Shown in pieces: positions 24,489 to 32,535 of a stretch of DNA of 64,000 bases (position 1 is the first letter of the stretch; each line of letters starts with the position of its first letter). The DNA is from an uncultured Roseibium sp. GTDB taxonomy: Bacteria; Pseudomonadota; Alphaproteobacteria; Rhizobiales; Stappiaceae. Where the stretch lies: assembly GCF_947494555.1 (NCBI RefSeq), contig NZ_CANLVF010000001.1:992001-1056000 (forward strand), in the 5' to 3' direction. The notes below the pieces were generated by a model. It saw only the letters and a program-made list of their open reading frames with translations, had not been told where the DNA came from and did not search any database. Position numbers and translations under genes: made by a program.

Positions 24489-25793
24489 ATGGAACAGATT
24501 CTCGCAAGTGCCGTTCTGATCGTCGTCCTGCTGGCAATGCTTGCAAGCGGTGTCTGGGTTGCCATCTCGCTGATGGTGGTTGGCTTTGCCGGCATGCTTT
24601 TGTTCGCCGATGCACCCATCGGACAGGTGCTGGCAACCAGCGTTTGGGGGAGCAACAACTCCTGGGCGCTTGCGGCTTTGCCGTTGTTCATCTGGATTGG
24701 TGAAATCCTGTTCCGCTCGCGTCTTTCGGAAGATTTGTTTTCCGGTCTGGCACCCTGGCTGGAACGGGTCCCGGGATCGCTGCTGCATGTCAACATCGTC
24801 GGCAGCGGCCTGTTTGCTGCTGTCTCGGGCTCTTCCGCCGCGACCTGTGCGACGGTCGGGAAAATCTCCATCCCCGAACTGAGACGGCGCAAATACGATG
24901 ACCGTCTGATTGTGGGAACGCTTGCCGGGTCCGGCACACTGGGATTGCTGATCCCGCCATCAATCATTCTGATCGTCTATGGTGTCGCCGTTGAAGAATC
25001 CATCACCAGGCTTTTCCTGGCGGGGGTTATTCCCGGCCTGATGATCCTGACCTTGTTCATGGCTTATGTTGCGATCTGGGCCCTCGTGAACCGGAAATCC
25101 ATGCCGAAAGGCGAGGCCTCCGGGCTTGCGTTTTATGAGAAAATCAAACGCTCGGTCGTTCTGCTTCCCTTTATCCTGCTGATCGTTGGCGTGATGGGGT
25201 CGATCTACACCGGGATTGCGTCGCCGACGGATGCAGCAGCGGTAGGTGTCCTGCTTTCGCTCGTGCTCGTCTGGCGCAATGGCGACCTCACCTGGAGCCT
25301 GTTCGTCGACAGCCTGATGGGGGCCACGCGAACGTCCTGCATGATTGCGTTCATTCTTTCCGGCGCGGCGTTCTTGACCATCACGATGGGCTACACCGGC
25401 ATCCCACGTGCGCTTGCGCAGTGGATCGGCGAGATGCAGCTCTCGCAATACGGTCTGATCTTCGCGCTGATGCTGCTCTTCATCGTGCTCGGCTGCTTTC
25501 TGGACGGTATTTCGGTCGTCGTTCTGACAACGGCCGTCGTTGTGCCGATGGTGCAGATTGTCGGCATCGACCTGATCTGGTTCGGCATCTTCCTGGTTCT
25601 TGTGGTCGAGATGTCGCAAATCACACCGCCCGTCGGGTTCAACCTGTTTGTGCTTCAGGGCATCACGGGCAAGAACATCATCGACATTGCGCGAAACGCC
25701 CTACCGTTCTTCCTGCTTCTGATTGTCGGCGTGGCGCTTATCACCCTGTTCCCCGACATCGTTATGTTCCTGCCCAACCAGATGAACAGGTAG
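24489..25793 (+). CDS. TRAP transporter large permease (DctM family)
   Basis: The 434-residue protein has about 12 hydrophobic helices and the DctM motifs SGSSAATCATVGKISIPELRR and GTLAGSGTLGLLIPPSI near residues 115-160. It is the Na+-coupled elevator subunit of the TRAP importer. Together with DctP and DctQ upstream the transporter is complete. It is embedded between the carrier protein and the adenylation enzyme, which suggests it supplies a substrate or otherwise serves the same pathway. Confidence 0.93.
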   Translation: MEQILASAVLIVVLLAMLASGVWVAISLMVVGFAGMLLFADAPIGQVLATSVWGSNNSWALAALPLFIWIGEILFRSRLSEDLFSGLAPWLERVPGSLLHVNIVGSGLFAAVSGSSAATCATVGKISIPELRRRKYDDRLIVGTLAGSGTLGLLIPPSIILIVYGVAVEESITRLFLAGVIPGLMILTLFMAYVAIWALVNRKSMPKGEASGLAFYEKIKRSVVLLPFILLIVGVMGSIYTGIASPTDAAAVGVLLSLVLVWRNGDLTWSLFVDSLMGATRTSCMIAFILSGAAFLTITMGYTGIPRALAQWIGEMQLSQYGLIFALMLLFIVLGCFLDGISVVVLTTAVVVPMVQIVGIDLIWFGIFLVLVVEMSQITPPVGFNLFVLQGITGKNIIDIARNALPFFLLLIVGVALITLFPDIVMFLPNQMNR

Positions 25794-26199
25794 CAGACCT
25801 GCAAACCATTTGGTTGTCTGCGTCACCCGAGACGATTTTTACCTGAGTCCACGCGGCTGATATCTACATGAGCGTCGGTATGCCTTTGCGTGTCCTTTGG
25901 ACAATGGGGCTGCCGCAGGCGGGGAGGCTCTTTGCTAAAGTGCGCGTATAACAACTTCTGAATTGAGCTTTGAACTGATTTATACTCGACTTATTTCGAT
26001 AAAATTTTATCTTCTAAAGTAATAATGCTTTCATTTTGAGATATCTTCTATGATTATTATTTTCTAAATTAATTAGAATTTATTTTTTACTGCATAATAT
26101 CTCGGCAGGTCATTATAAAAACAATGTTTTATTCCGTGGCGGCGTTGCGGGATGAAGTAATTTTTTGACCGTGGGCAATGAAATGCAGGGAAAGCGGTT
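25794..26199. other. A/T-rich intergenic region before the adenylation gene
   Basis: The 406 bases contain no gene-like open frame. From about 25950 to 26130 the sequence is far richer in A and T than its surroundings, with several TATAAT-like and TTGA-like strings. It probably holds a promoter for the adenylation gene that is separate from the upstream operon. Confidence 0.5.
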
Positions 26200-28407
26200 A
26201 TGAATCAAATCCAGTTTGCCGACAAGCATGGGGCTAAAAACGTACCGGTTGTCGAGTTCTCGCGTCTGCCGGACGTTACTCTTTATGAAAGCGATATGGC
26301 TGACACCGCCCGCGTTGAGACACGCACGGATGCTGCCTGGCGCAAAGCGGTGGATGTCCTCGCGTCGCACTATCCCGATCGGCAACCCTCACATATTGCC
26401 CTTGCCGTTTTTGCGGCCTATGTCGCACGCGTGAGCGAGAACAGTCATGCCGTTTTCGCGTTTCATGATGCGACGCTTTCCAGTGTGGCGCGTGATTTCG
26501 TCGTTTTCGAACATGGTCTGGCGAAGGACGAAATCTTCACAAACGTCGTTGAAAAAGTCGCGCGTGCCGGACTTGCATTTGTGAGCGGCAATGCGGCCGG
26601 CGTCTTTAGTCCGACACAATGCGACGTTCCGCTTGCGGTGATGACTGGTCCGCGGCCACAAGCAGAATCCGGTGCGGAAATCCAGCTTCATTGTGATGCG
26701 GACGGCGACATCGTCTGGACTCATCCCGGCTATGTCAGCTCAGAGGCAATCGATCTGATCGGCGAACGCATGACAGCGCTCGCGCAGGGAATTGCCGCAG
26801 CTCCTGAAGGTGCCCTTGTGCACCAGCCGCTCATGTCCGCGCGTGAGCGCAAGCTGGTTGTTGAGGACTGGAACGCGACTGACCGCAACTATGGCTATGA
26901 CGGTGGGCTTGTCGCGATGATGCAGACGTGCGCCGAGGCGACGCCGGACCATCCTGCATTGATCTATATGGATGAAACGCTGAGCTTTGCCGAATTCAAT
27001 GCGCGCGTGAACCGTCTCGCACGCGTTCTGATGGACAAGGGCGTCGGCAAGGACAAGTTTGTCGCGCTCGTCATGGAGCGCAGCCTTGAAATGGTGATCG
27101 GTCTCTGGGCGACGCTCAAGGCCGGCGGTGCCTATGTGCCACTCAACACGGATGATCCTTCTGCGCGAATCTCGGAGATCATCGAAGACTGCGCACCGGT
27201 GGCAATCCTCACGCAGGATCATATCCGCGAACGGATCGAGACAGATGTCAGCGAAGTTATCGTGCTTCCGGCTGGCGGCGAAGTCGAAGGAGACATCGAC
27301 CCCGGCAATCCGGAGGTCGTGATTGGCCCGAACGATCTGGCGTACATGATCTATACGTCCGGTTCGACGGGCAAGCCGAAGGGTGTTGTCGTCGAACACG
27401 AGGCGATCCACAATCGTGTCGTCTGGATGCATGAGGAATACGGGCTTGAGCCAGAGGACCGGGTCCTGCAAAAAACGCCGTACACTTTCGATGTGTCGGT
27501 GTGGGAATTCCTCTGGTCGTTCTCGGTCGGCTCGACGCTTGTGGTCGCCGAGCCAGGCGGTCATGTCGCCATCAGCTACCTTTACGGCCTTATCCGGCGG
27601 GCAGGGGTCACGCACCTTCACTTTGTGCCGTCGGTCATGCGCCTCTTCCTGCTTGCCCCGGCGCTCGATCAGCTTCCTATCAAGAAGTTGTTCTGTTCCG
27701 GAGAAGCGCTCGGCTTCGACCTCGTCCAGGCGTTTTACGACAAGGCAAGCGACTATGCCGAAGTCCATAACCTTTATGGACCGACCGAAGCGGCAGTCGA
27801 TGTCAGCTATTTCGCCTGTCCGCGGGATCCTGAAGACAAGAGCATCCCGATCGGCAAGCCCGTAACCAATACCGGCCTCTATGTGCTCGACGAATATGAC
27901 CAGCCGGTGCCGGTCGGCGTTCCGGGCGAGTTGCATATCGGCGGTGTTCAGCTGGCGCGCGGATACTGGAACCGCGAGGATCTGACGTCAGAGCGTTTTG
28001 TTCCTTGTCCGGTCGACGATGCCCTGCATCGGAGACTCTACCGCACCGGTGACTTGGCGTATTTCCGCCCCGATGGCGAGATCATGTATCTCGGACGGAA
28101 CGATTTTCAGGTCAAGATCAATGGCGTACGCATGGAGCTCGGTGAAATCGAAGCCGCCATCCGCACCGATGAAGGTGTCAAGGACGTGGTTGTCGTTGCC
28201 GAAGAAAACCAGGGCAACAAGATCCTGATTGCCTATGTGGTTGCCGACGCGGCGGACGAGGCCAAGGCGGACGCAGTCAAGGATGCGGTTGCGGCCCAGT
28301 GCCCGGTTTTCTACGTGCCGCAGGAAATTCGCTTTCTTGCCGATATGCCCCTGACCGTGTCGGGCAAGGTCAACCGCAAGGTGCTCAGCGAACAACCACG
28401 GCTCTGA
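26200..28407 (+). CDS. Stand-alone NRPS adenylation enzyme with serine specificity code (DltA-role)
   Basis: The 735-residue enzyme has a degenerate condensation-like C-terminal lobe (about 1-215, no HHxxxDG) and a full adenylation domain. Its core motifs are YTSGSTGKPKGV, FDVSVWEF, NLYGPTEAAVD, YRTGDLAY, GRNDFQVKINGVR and SGKVNRK. It stops right after motif A10, so no carrier domain is fused. The ten binding-pocket residues, placed by alignment to GrsA/EntF, are D431 V432 W435 H474 F498 S500 L525 V533 D534 K723, that is DVWHFSLVDK, the code of serine-activating domains such as EntF. It should make seryl-AMP and load the free carrier protein at 22383-22640. The order of events is inferred; the motifs are seen. 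Confidence 0.92.
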   Translation: MNQIQFADKHGAKNVPVVEFSRLPDVTLYESDMADTARVETRTDAAWRKAVDVLASHYPDRQPSHIALAVFAAYVARVSENSHAVFAFHDATLSSVARDFVVFEHGLAKDEIFTNVVEKVARAGLAFVSGNAAGVFSPTQCDVPLAVMTGPRPQAESGAEIQLHCDADGDIVWTHPGYVSSEAIDLIGERMTALAQGIAAAPEGALVHQPLMSARERKLVVEDWNATDRNYGYDGGLVAMMQTCAEATPDHPALIYMDETLSFAEFNARVNRLARVLMDKGVGKDKFVALVMERSLEMVIGLWATLKAGGAYVPLNTDDPSARISEIIEDCAPVAILTQDHIRERIETDVSEVIVLPAGGEVEGDIDPGNPEVVIGPNDLAYMIYTSGSTGKPKGVVVEHEAIHNRVVWMHEEYGLEPEDRVLQKTPYTFDVSVWEFLWSFSVGSTLVVAEPGGHVAISYLYGLIRRAGVTHLHFVPSVMRLFLLAPALDQLPIKKLFCSGEALGFDLVQAFYDKASDYAEVHNLYGPTEAAVDVSYFACPRDPEDKSIPIGKPVTNTGLYVLDEYDQPVPVGVPGELHIGGVQLARGYWNREDLTSERFVPCPVDDALHRRLYRTGDLAYFRPDGEIMYLGRNDFQVKINGVRMELGEIEAAIRTDEGVKDVVVVAEENQGNKILIAYVVADAADEAKADAVKDAVAAQCPVFYVPQEIRFLADMPLTVSGKVNRKVLSEQPRL

Positions 28408-28427
28408 CGTCTGCATCTGTATGAACG

Positions 28428-28465
28428 AAACCGCCCTTCGTAGTCTTGCAAAGGGCGGTTTTTTT
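28428..28465 (+). terminator. Rho-independent terminator after the adenylation gene
   Basis: AAACCGCCCTT pairs with AAGGGCGGTTT and runs into seven T residues. It closes the plus-strand locus that starts at 18310. Confidence 0.9.
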
Positions 28466-28506
28466 GAACCCGTGTCCGAATGCGCGAAGATGCAGGGTGC
28501 GGAACG

Positions 28507-29364
28507 TCAGCTCAGGAACTGACTGATGACGGCTGCCTGTTGCTTCCTGCCGTCGGGATCAGCTGCTGTCTTAAAGCGTGTGAAGTGTTCGGCCCAGTCC
28601 GATGTACGCCTGCGGATAGGCGGTTCCGGAGCTTCCAGGCATTCCATGACAATGCCGGCGACTTCCGAAGCGGTCTGGTAAAGGCCGCCGCTGGCGGCCC
28701 GCGCCTGCGCGCCGCCAACATATTTCTGTAGGATAGGCAGATACTCGTCTTCGAGCATGCCGCCTGTCGCTTCGACCTGCTTCATCACATTGGCGGCAAA
28801 CTCGGAATGAATGCCGCCCGGTTCAATGGCCGTGAAATTGATACCGAAATTCGGCGTCACATAGCAGGCAAGGGCTTCCGTATAGCCTTCGACCGCGAAC
28901 TTTGCCGCACAGTAGATCTCGTTGAACGGCTGACCGACAAGACCACCGACGGATGAAACGGTTATCACGTGGCCGGAGCGCGCTTTGCGCATATGAGGCA
29001 TGACGGCTTTGGTGCAGCGAACGACGCCCATGAAATTTACGTCCATGACCCAATTGATGTCGTCTTCGCTCGCCTGTTCCGTTGTACGAACGTAACCGGC
29101 GCCCGCATTGTTGATCAACGCATCTATCCGTCCTTCGACAGCAATCACATGGTCGATTGCCGCGTTGACGCTGGCGCTGTCCTGAACGTCGAGCTGGAGG
29201 ACCTGAGCAGATTGACCGGCCTCAGACAGTGCCGCATCCAGAGTATCGCGCTTGGCGAGGTTGCGCATGGTCGCATACACCTTGTGACCTGCCTTTGCCG
29301 CCTGAACGGCGATTTCAATGCCGAGACCCGTAGAGGTTCCGGTGATGAGGATGACTTTTGACAT
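28507..29364 (-). CDS. Short-chain dehydrogenase/reductase
   Basis: The 285-residue classical SDR has the NAD(P) motif TGTSTGLG near residue 8, NNAGAG, and the catalytic Ser (VITVSSVGG) and YCAAK pair. Length and motifs fit a cytosolic oxidoreductase acting on a carbonyl or alcohol of unknown identity. It is divergent from a TetR regulator. A perfect palindrome lies between the two genes (29453-29470), so it is probably the target of that repressor. Confidence 0.88.
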   Translation of the reverse strand: MSKVILITGTSTGLGIEIAVQAAKAGHKVYATMRNLAKRDTLDAALSEAGQSAQVLQLDVQDSASVNAAIDHVIAVEGRIDALINNAGAGYVRTTEQASEDDINWVMDVNFMGVVRCTKAVMPHMRKARSGHVITVSSVGGLVGQPFNEIYCAAKFAVEGYTEALACYVTPNFGINFTAIEPGGIHSEFAANVMKQVEATGGMLEDEYLPILQKYVGGAQARAASGGLYQTASEVAGIVMECLEAPEPPIRRRTSDWAEHFTRFKTAADPDGRKQQAAVISQFLS

Positions 29365-29452
29365 TCCCTAATTTCCTGAAGTGTTCCGTTTGAAGTATCG
29401 CCTGCCTGAGGCCGCGCCCGGCGACGGCCCGGTCAACCGCATAGTTAATTAA

Positions 29453-29470
29453 TGAGCAATTGCTCATTGT
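29453..29470. promoter_or_regulatory. Probable TetR operator, 18-bp perfect palindrome
   Basis: AATGAGCAATTGCTCATT is its own reverse complement. It sits in the 189-base gap between the divergent SDR and TetR genes, where TetR repressors usually bind to control both promoters. Confidence 0.7.
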
Positions 29471-29553
29471 CAATGACAACCACAAGAATTCGGGAATGGT
29501 GCAAAGCCCGATAGCTTGATAAGACTTTGAAATCTCGGTTCAGGAGACGGAAT

Positions 29554-30150
29554 TTGGCCCGGCCCACGACAGGCGACAAACCGCAGGATATCCGCAGGGC
29601 GACAGTCGATGAAGTCTCGGCTGTCGGTTCGACCTCTGTATCCGTCAACAAGATTGCCGCGCGGGCGGGGCTCAGCGTCGGAACGATCTACCGATACCAC
29701 CGGAGCAAGGACGAGCTTCTCTTTTCGGTGTTCATGGAGGTGAAAAGGGACATCCACGCAGCGATGATGACGGCAGCCGCAGATCGACAGGGACCTGCTG
29801 CGCGGATCAGGGCCATGTGGTTTGCTCTTGTCGACTATGGTTTCCAGGCGCCGGGAGATTTCCAGCTGGTTGAGCTGATGAGCTCGGAGACGCGTGTTCA
29901 ATTCAGCGGCAATGAAGAACTCAAGCAGCTCCAGAGTGAAGTTCTCGGAGAGATACAAAAGGGTGTCGACGACGGAACTCTGGTGAACACCAATGTTCGC
30001 ACCATCGAAACCGTCCTGGCCTCTCCCGCAATCACGCTGGCTAGGCGGGTTGCGATGGGGCGCCAAGTGATTGATGACGATGAAGTGGAACGGATTTTCA
30101 CACTTGTCTGGCGCGGTGTGGCTGCAGACCGGCAAGGGCTTTCTGGTTGA
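29554..30150 (+). CDS. TetR family transcriptional regulator
   Basis: The 198-residue protein from the TTG at 29554 (after AGGAGACGGAAT) has a TetR N-terminal helix-turn-helix, VNKIAARAGLSVGTIYRYHRSKDELL. The C-terminal ligand domain shows no diagnostic signature. An in-frame TTG at 29527 lacks a ribosome binding site. It likely represses the divergent SDR and itself through the palindrome at 29453-29470. The inducer is unknown. Confidence 0.85.
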   Translation: MARPTTGDKPQDIRRATVDEVSAVGSTSVSVNKIAARAGLSVGTIYRYHRSKDELLFSVFMEVKRDIHAAMMTAAADRQGPAARIRAMWFALVDYGFQAPGDFQLVELMSSETRVQFSGNEELKQLQSEVLGEIQKGVDDGTLVNTNVRTIETVLASPAITLARRVAMGRQVIDDDEVERIFTLVWRGVAADRQGLSG

Positions 30151-31263
30151 TCGACTGCAGCACGTCAACGCCGCCAATGCGCAATTCGTTCTTGTTGCAA
30201 TAACAGCCCGAATGGCCGGAAAGCCGCTCTTCAACGGGCATCACCGCGACCCGCTCCGAGATGTGTTAGGTCCCGTGAGTTGTCCCTGACCTCATTCAAG
30301 AAAGCAATGTTTCGGTACAGTCACCATGTCGCAACATGGGAGCCTGAACGTGCCTCGTACAAGGGCTGGCAATTGGATGCACTCTGGCTGCCGTCATCGG
30401 AGGAGTTTTCAAGAGCCGGTCGATATCGCATCGGAAGGTGTCCAAGACTTCATGCGCTTCGGACATCCGTGTATCTTGCTGTTCCTGTTTGCATTTGAGC
30501 CTATCTTGAAAACGTCTCACCGATCAGACAGGGAGGACATGGCAATGCTTTTCCTGCTCTCAGTTCGATTCCACATCGGTCGGACTTGCAGTCGCCTTGT
30601 CCATGTCGAACATTGAAAGGACTGCCAATACGCTAAACATTTCCATGAAACCTTGCCGTGACATGATCCACGATACCAAATTCACGGGAGCGGCTTTCCT
30701 GTCCTGTGTCAAAGATCTATCCGTGCATCATGGCTAGTGAGAAACGGGCAAGTCTGAATGCTCATGGCGGGCACAGTTACTTGCAATCCGTGGTTTGTTA
30801 ACATCGCAAGCATTCGAGTGTTGATTTCGAACTTGGGGGATGTTTACGGGAGCAGGCGTTCTTCAGCTGCAATGCTCGTATTGTATTTCAAATGGCTTCG
30901 TGGTTGTGTTTTTTCGTAACAGGAAGCACAATCTCCAATGTTGTCATGAAATAGATGTGGTCTGAAATATTCTTTTTTTACAAAATGTTTCGAAGCCTAG
31001 CGATTGATTACGTTAGGGAATTTGATGAAATCAATCTGAGGTTACTTCACTTGATTTGACGTGTATTGGATGGCTTGCATCAGTTGAATGAGACTGGTCG
31101 TCTCAATTTTGCAATTCGCTGTTAAGATTTTCTACCGTTGTGTTATCGTAATAATTCGCAATTGAAGTGTAAATATCTATAGAACAGCTTATTAATACTT
31201 TTGTACTACCTTAAGGGCATAGCGCTTGTTGTGCGCTGCACACTCTTAGGGGGACTTCAAACG
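30151..31263. other. Gap of about 1.1 kb without recognised gene
   Basis: Only weak, unrecognisable open frames were seen on either strand. From about 30900 to 31200 the sequence is A/T-rich with many stops and probably contains the promoter region of the downstream binding-protein gene. The GC-rich left half (30150-30750) could be the remnant of a lost gene, but no family resemblance was found. Confidence 0.45.
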
Positions 31264-32430
31264 ATGTCTACTTTGCGGAATGCTCTTGTTTCTACGCTGG
31301 CTGCGTCTCTTATGATGTCGTTCGGCCCGGCGTTTGCGGAAGATGGTGTTACGGATTCCAAAGTCCTGTTCGGTCAGGCAGCGGCTCTTGAGGGCCCGGC
31401 TGCGGCCCTGGGCACTGGAATGAAGCTCGGTATTGAGGCGGCTTTCGCGGAAGCAAATGCTGCCGGCGGCGTTCATGGCCGCATGATCGAACTGGTCAGC
31501 ATGGATGACGGCTACGAGCCGGATCGCTCCATCGCTGCGGTCAACACGCTCATCAACGATAACAAGGTATTCGGTCTGATCGGTCCGGTCGGCACGCCGA
31601 CCTCGAAAGCGACCCAGCCGATTGCAACTGCCGCAAAGGTTCCGTTTGTCGGGCCGTTCACAGGTGCCGGCTTCCTGCGCGATCCGGCGCATGGCAACAT
31701 CGTCAACGTTCGTGCGACCTATGCTGCTGAAACAGAAGCCTGGATCGAACATCTGCATGGCGCGCTCGGCCTCGACAAGATCGCCATCCTTTATCAGGAC
31801 GACGGTTTTGGACGTGTTGGTCTTGCCGGTGTACAGGCAGCAATGGAAAAACGCGGCCTGGATCTTGTTGCCGAAGGTACCTACCAGCGCAACACGACTG
31901 CCGTTAAGTCCGCTCTTCTTGAAATCCGCAAGGCAAAGCCGCAAGCAGTGGTGATGGTCGGTGCGTACAAGCCAATTGCGGAATTCATCAAACTGGCCAA
32001 GAAGGTCAAGATGGACGCCGAGTTCGTTAACATTTCCTTTGTCGGCTCCAAGGCACTTTCTGCTGAACTTGGCGAGGCTGGCGAAGGCGTGATCATCTCC
32101 CAGGTTGTTCCGTTCCCGTGGGATACGACCGTTCCGCTCGTCAAAGAATACCAGGCTGCTCTGAAGGCAAAAGATCCTTCTGCAGAGCCGGGTTTCGTGA
32201 CCCTTGAAGGTTATGTTGTTGGCCGCCTTGCAGTCATGGGCCTGGAAAAGGCCGGCAAGGACGTTACCCGTGAGAACTTCCTGAATGCGTTCTGGAGCAC
32301 CGGTACGTTCGACATGGGCGGTGTTTCCCTTGACTTTGGTCAGGATGACAACCAGGGCATGAACGATGTGTTCCTGACGACCATTCAGAAAGACGGTGGC
32401 TTCTCGCCGATCGACAAGCCTGCAAGCTGA
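31264..32430 (+). CDS. Branched-chain amino acid ABC-type substrate-binding protein, chemoreceptor-linked
   Basis: The protein has 388 residues from the ATG at 31264 (after GGGGGACTTCAAACG), with a Sec signal peptide ending SFGPAFA. The mature protein is a Periplasmic_binding_6/LivJ-type receptor: VLFGQAAALEGPAAALGTGMK at the start, then GLIGPVGTPTSKATQPIA and ILYQDDGFGR. No Liv permease or ATPase gene is near; the next gene is a chemoreceptor. It may therefore present a ligand (amino acid, amide or aromatic acid) to that receptor rather than, or in addition to, feeding an importer. Confidence 0.88.
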   Translation: MSTLRNALVSTLAASLMMSFGPAFAEDGVTDSKVLFGQAAALEGPAAALGTGMKLGIEAAFAEANAAGGVHGRMIELVSMDDGYEPDRSIAAVNTLINDNKVFGLIGPVGTPTSKATQPIATAAKVPFVGPFTGAGFLRDPAHGNIVNVRATYAAETEAWIEHLHGALGLDKIAILYQDDGFGRVGLAGVQAAMEKRGLDLVAEGTYQRNTTAVKSALLEIRKAKPQAVVMVGAYKPIAEFIKLAKKVKMDAEFVNISFVGSKALSAELGEAGEGVIISQVVPFPWDTTVPLVKEYQAALKAKDPSAEPGFVTLEGYVVGRLAVMGLEKAGKDVTRENFLNAFWSTGTFDMGGVSLDFGQDDNQGMNDVFLTTIQKDGGFSPIDKPAS

Positions 32431-32440
32431 TTTGAACTCT

Positions 32441-32470
32441 TTCGCTGGCCCGGCAGACCGGGCCAGCGAA
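32441..32470 (+). terminator. Strong hairpin between binding protein and chemoreceptor genes
   Basis: TTCGCTGGCCCGG pairs perfectly with CCGGGCCAGCGAA around a CAGA loop and is followed by TCTCATTTTG. It may end or attenuate transcription and protect the upstream mRNA, giving more binding protein than receptor. Confidence 0.65.
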
Positions 32471-32535
32471 TCTCATTTTGCCATCTGGGGTCAGATGACT
32501 GGGCAGACGTTGGTATTTAGGGGACTGTCGGGGAC

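Noticed and set aside
26740..27936. Minus-strand open frame (398 codons) inside the adenylation gene
   Set aside because: It is antisense to the core adenylation motifs and has no independent support.
26200..28407. Reading the adenylation enzyme as a true DltA (D-alanine ligase)
   Set aside because: It is far longer than DltA, has a condensation-like N-terminal remnant and a serine pocket code. It plays the DltA role but is not its orthologue.
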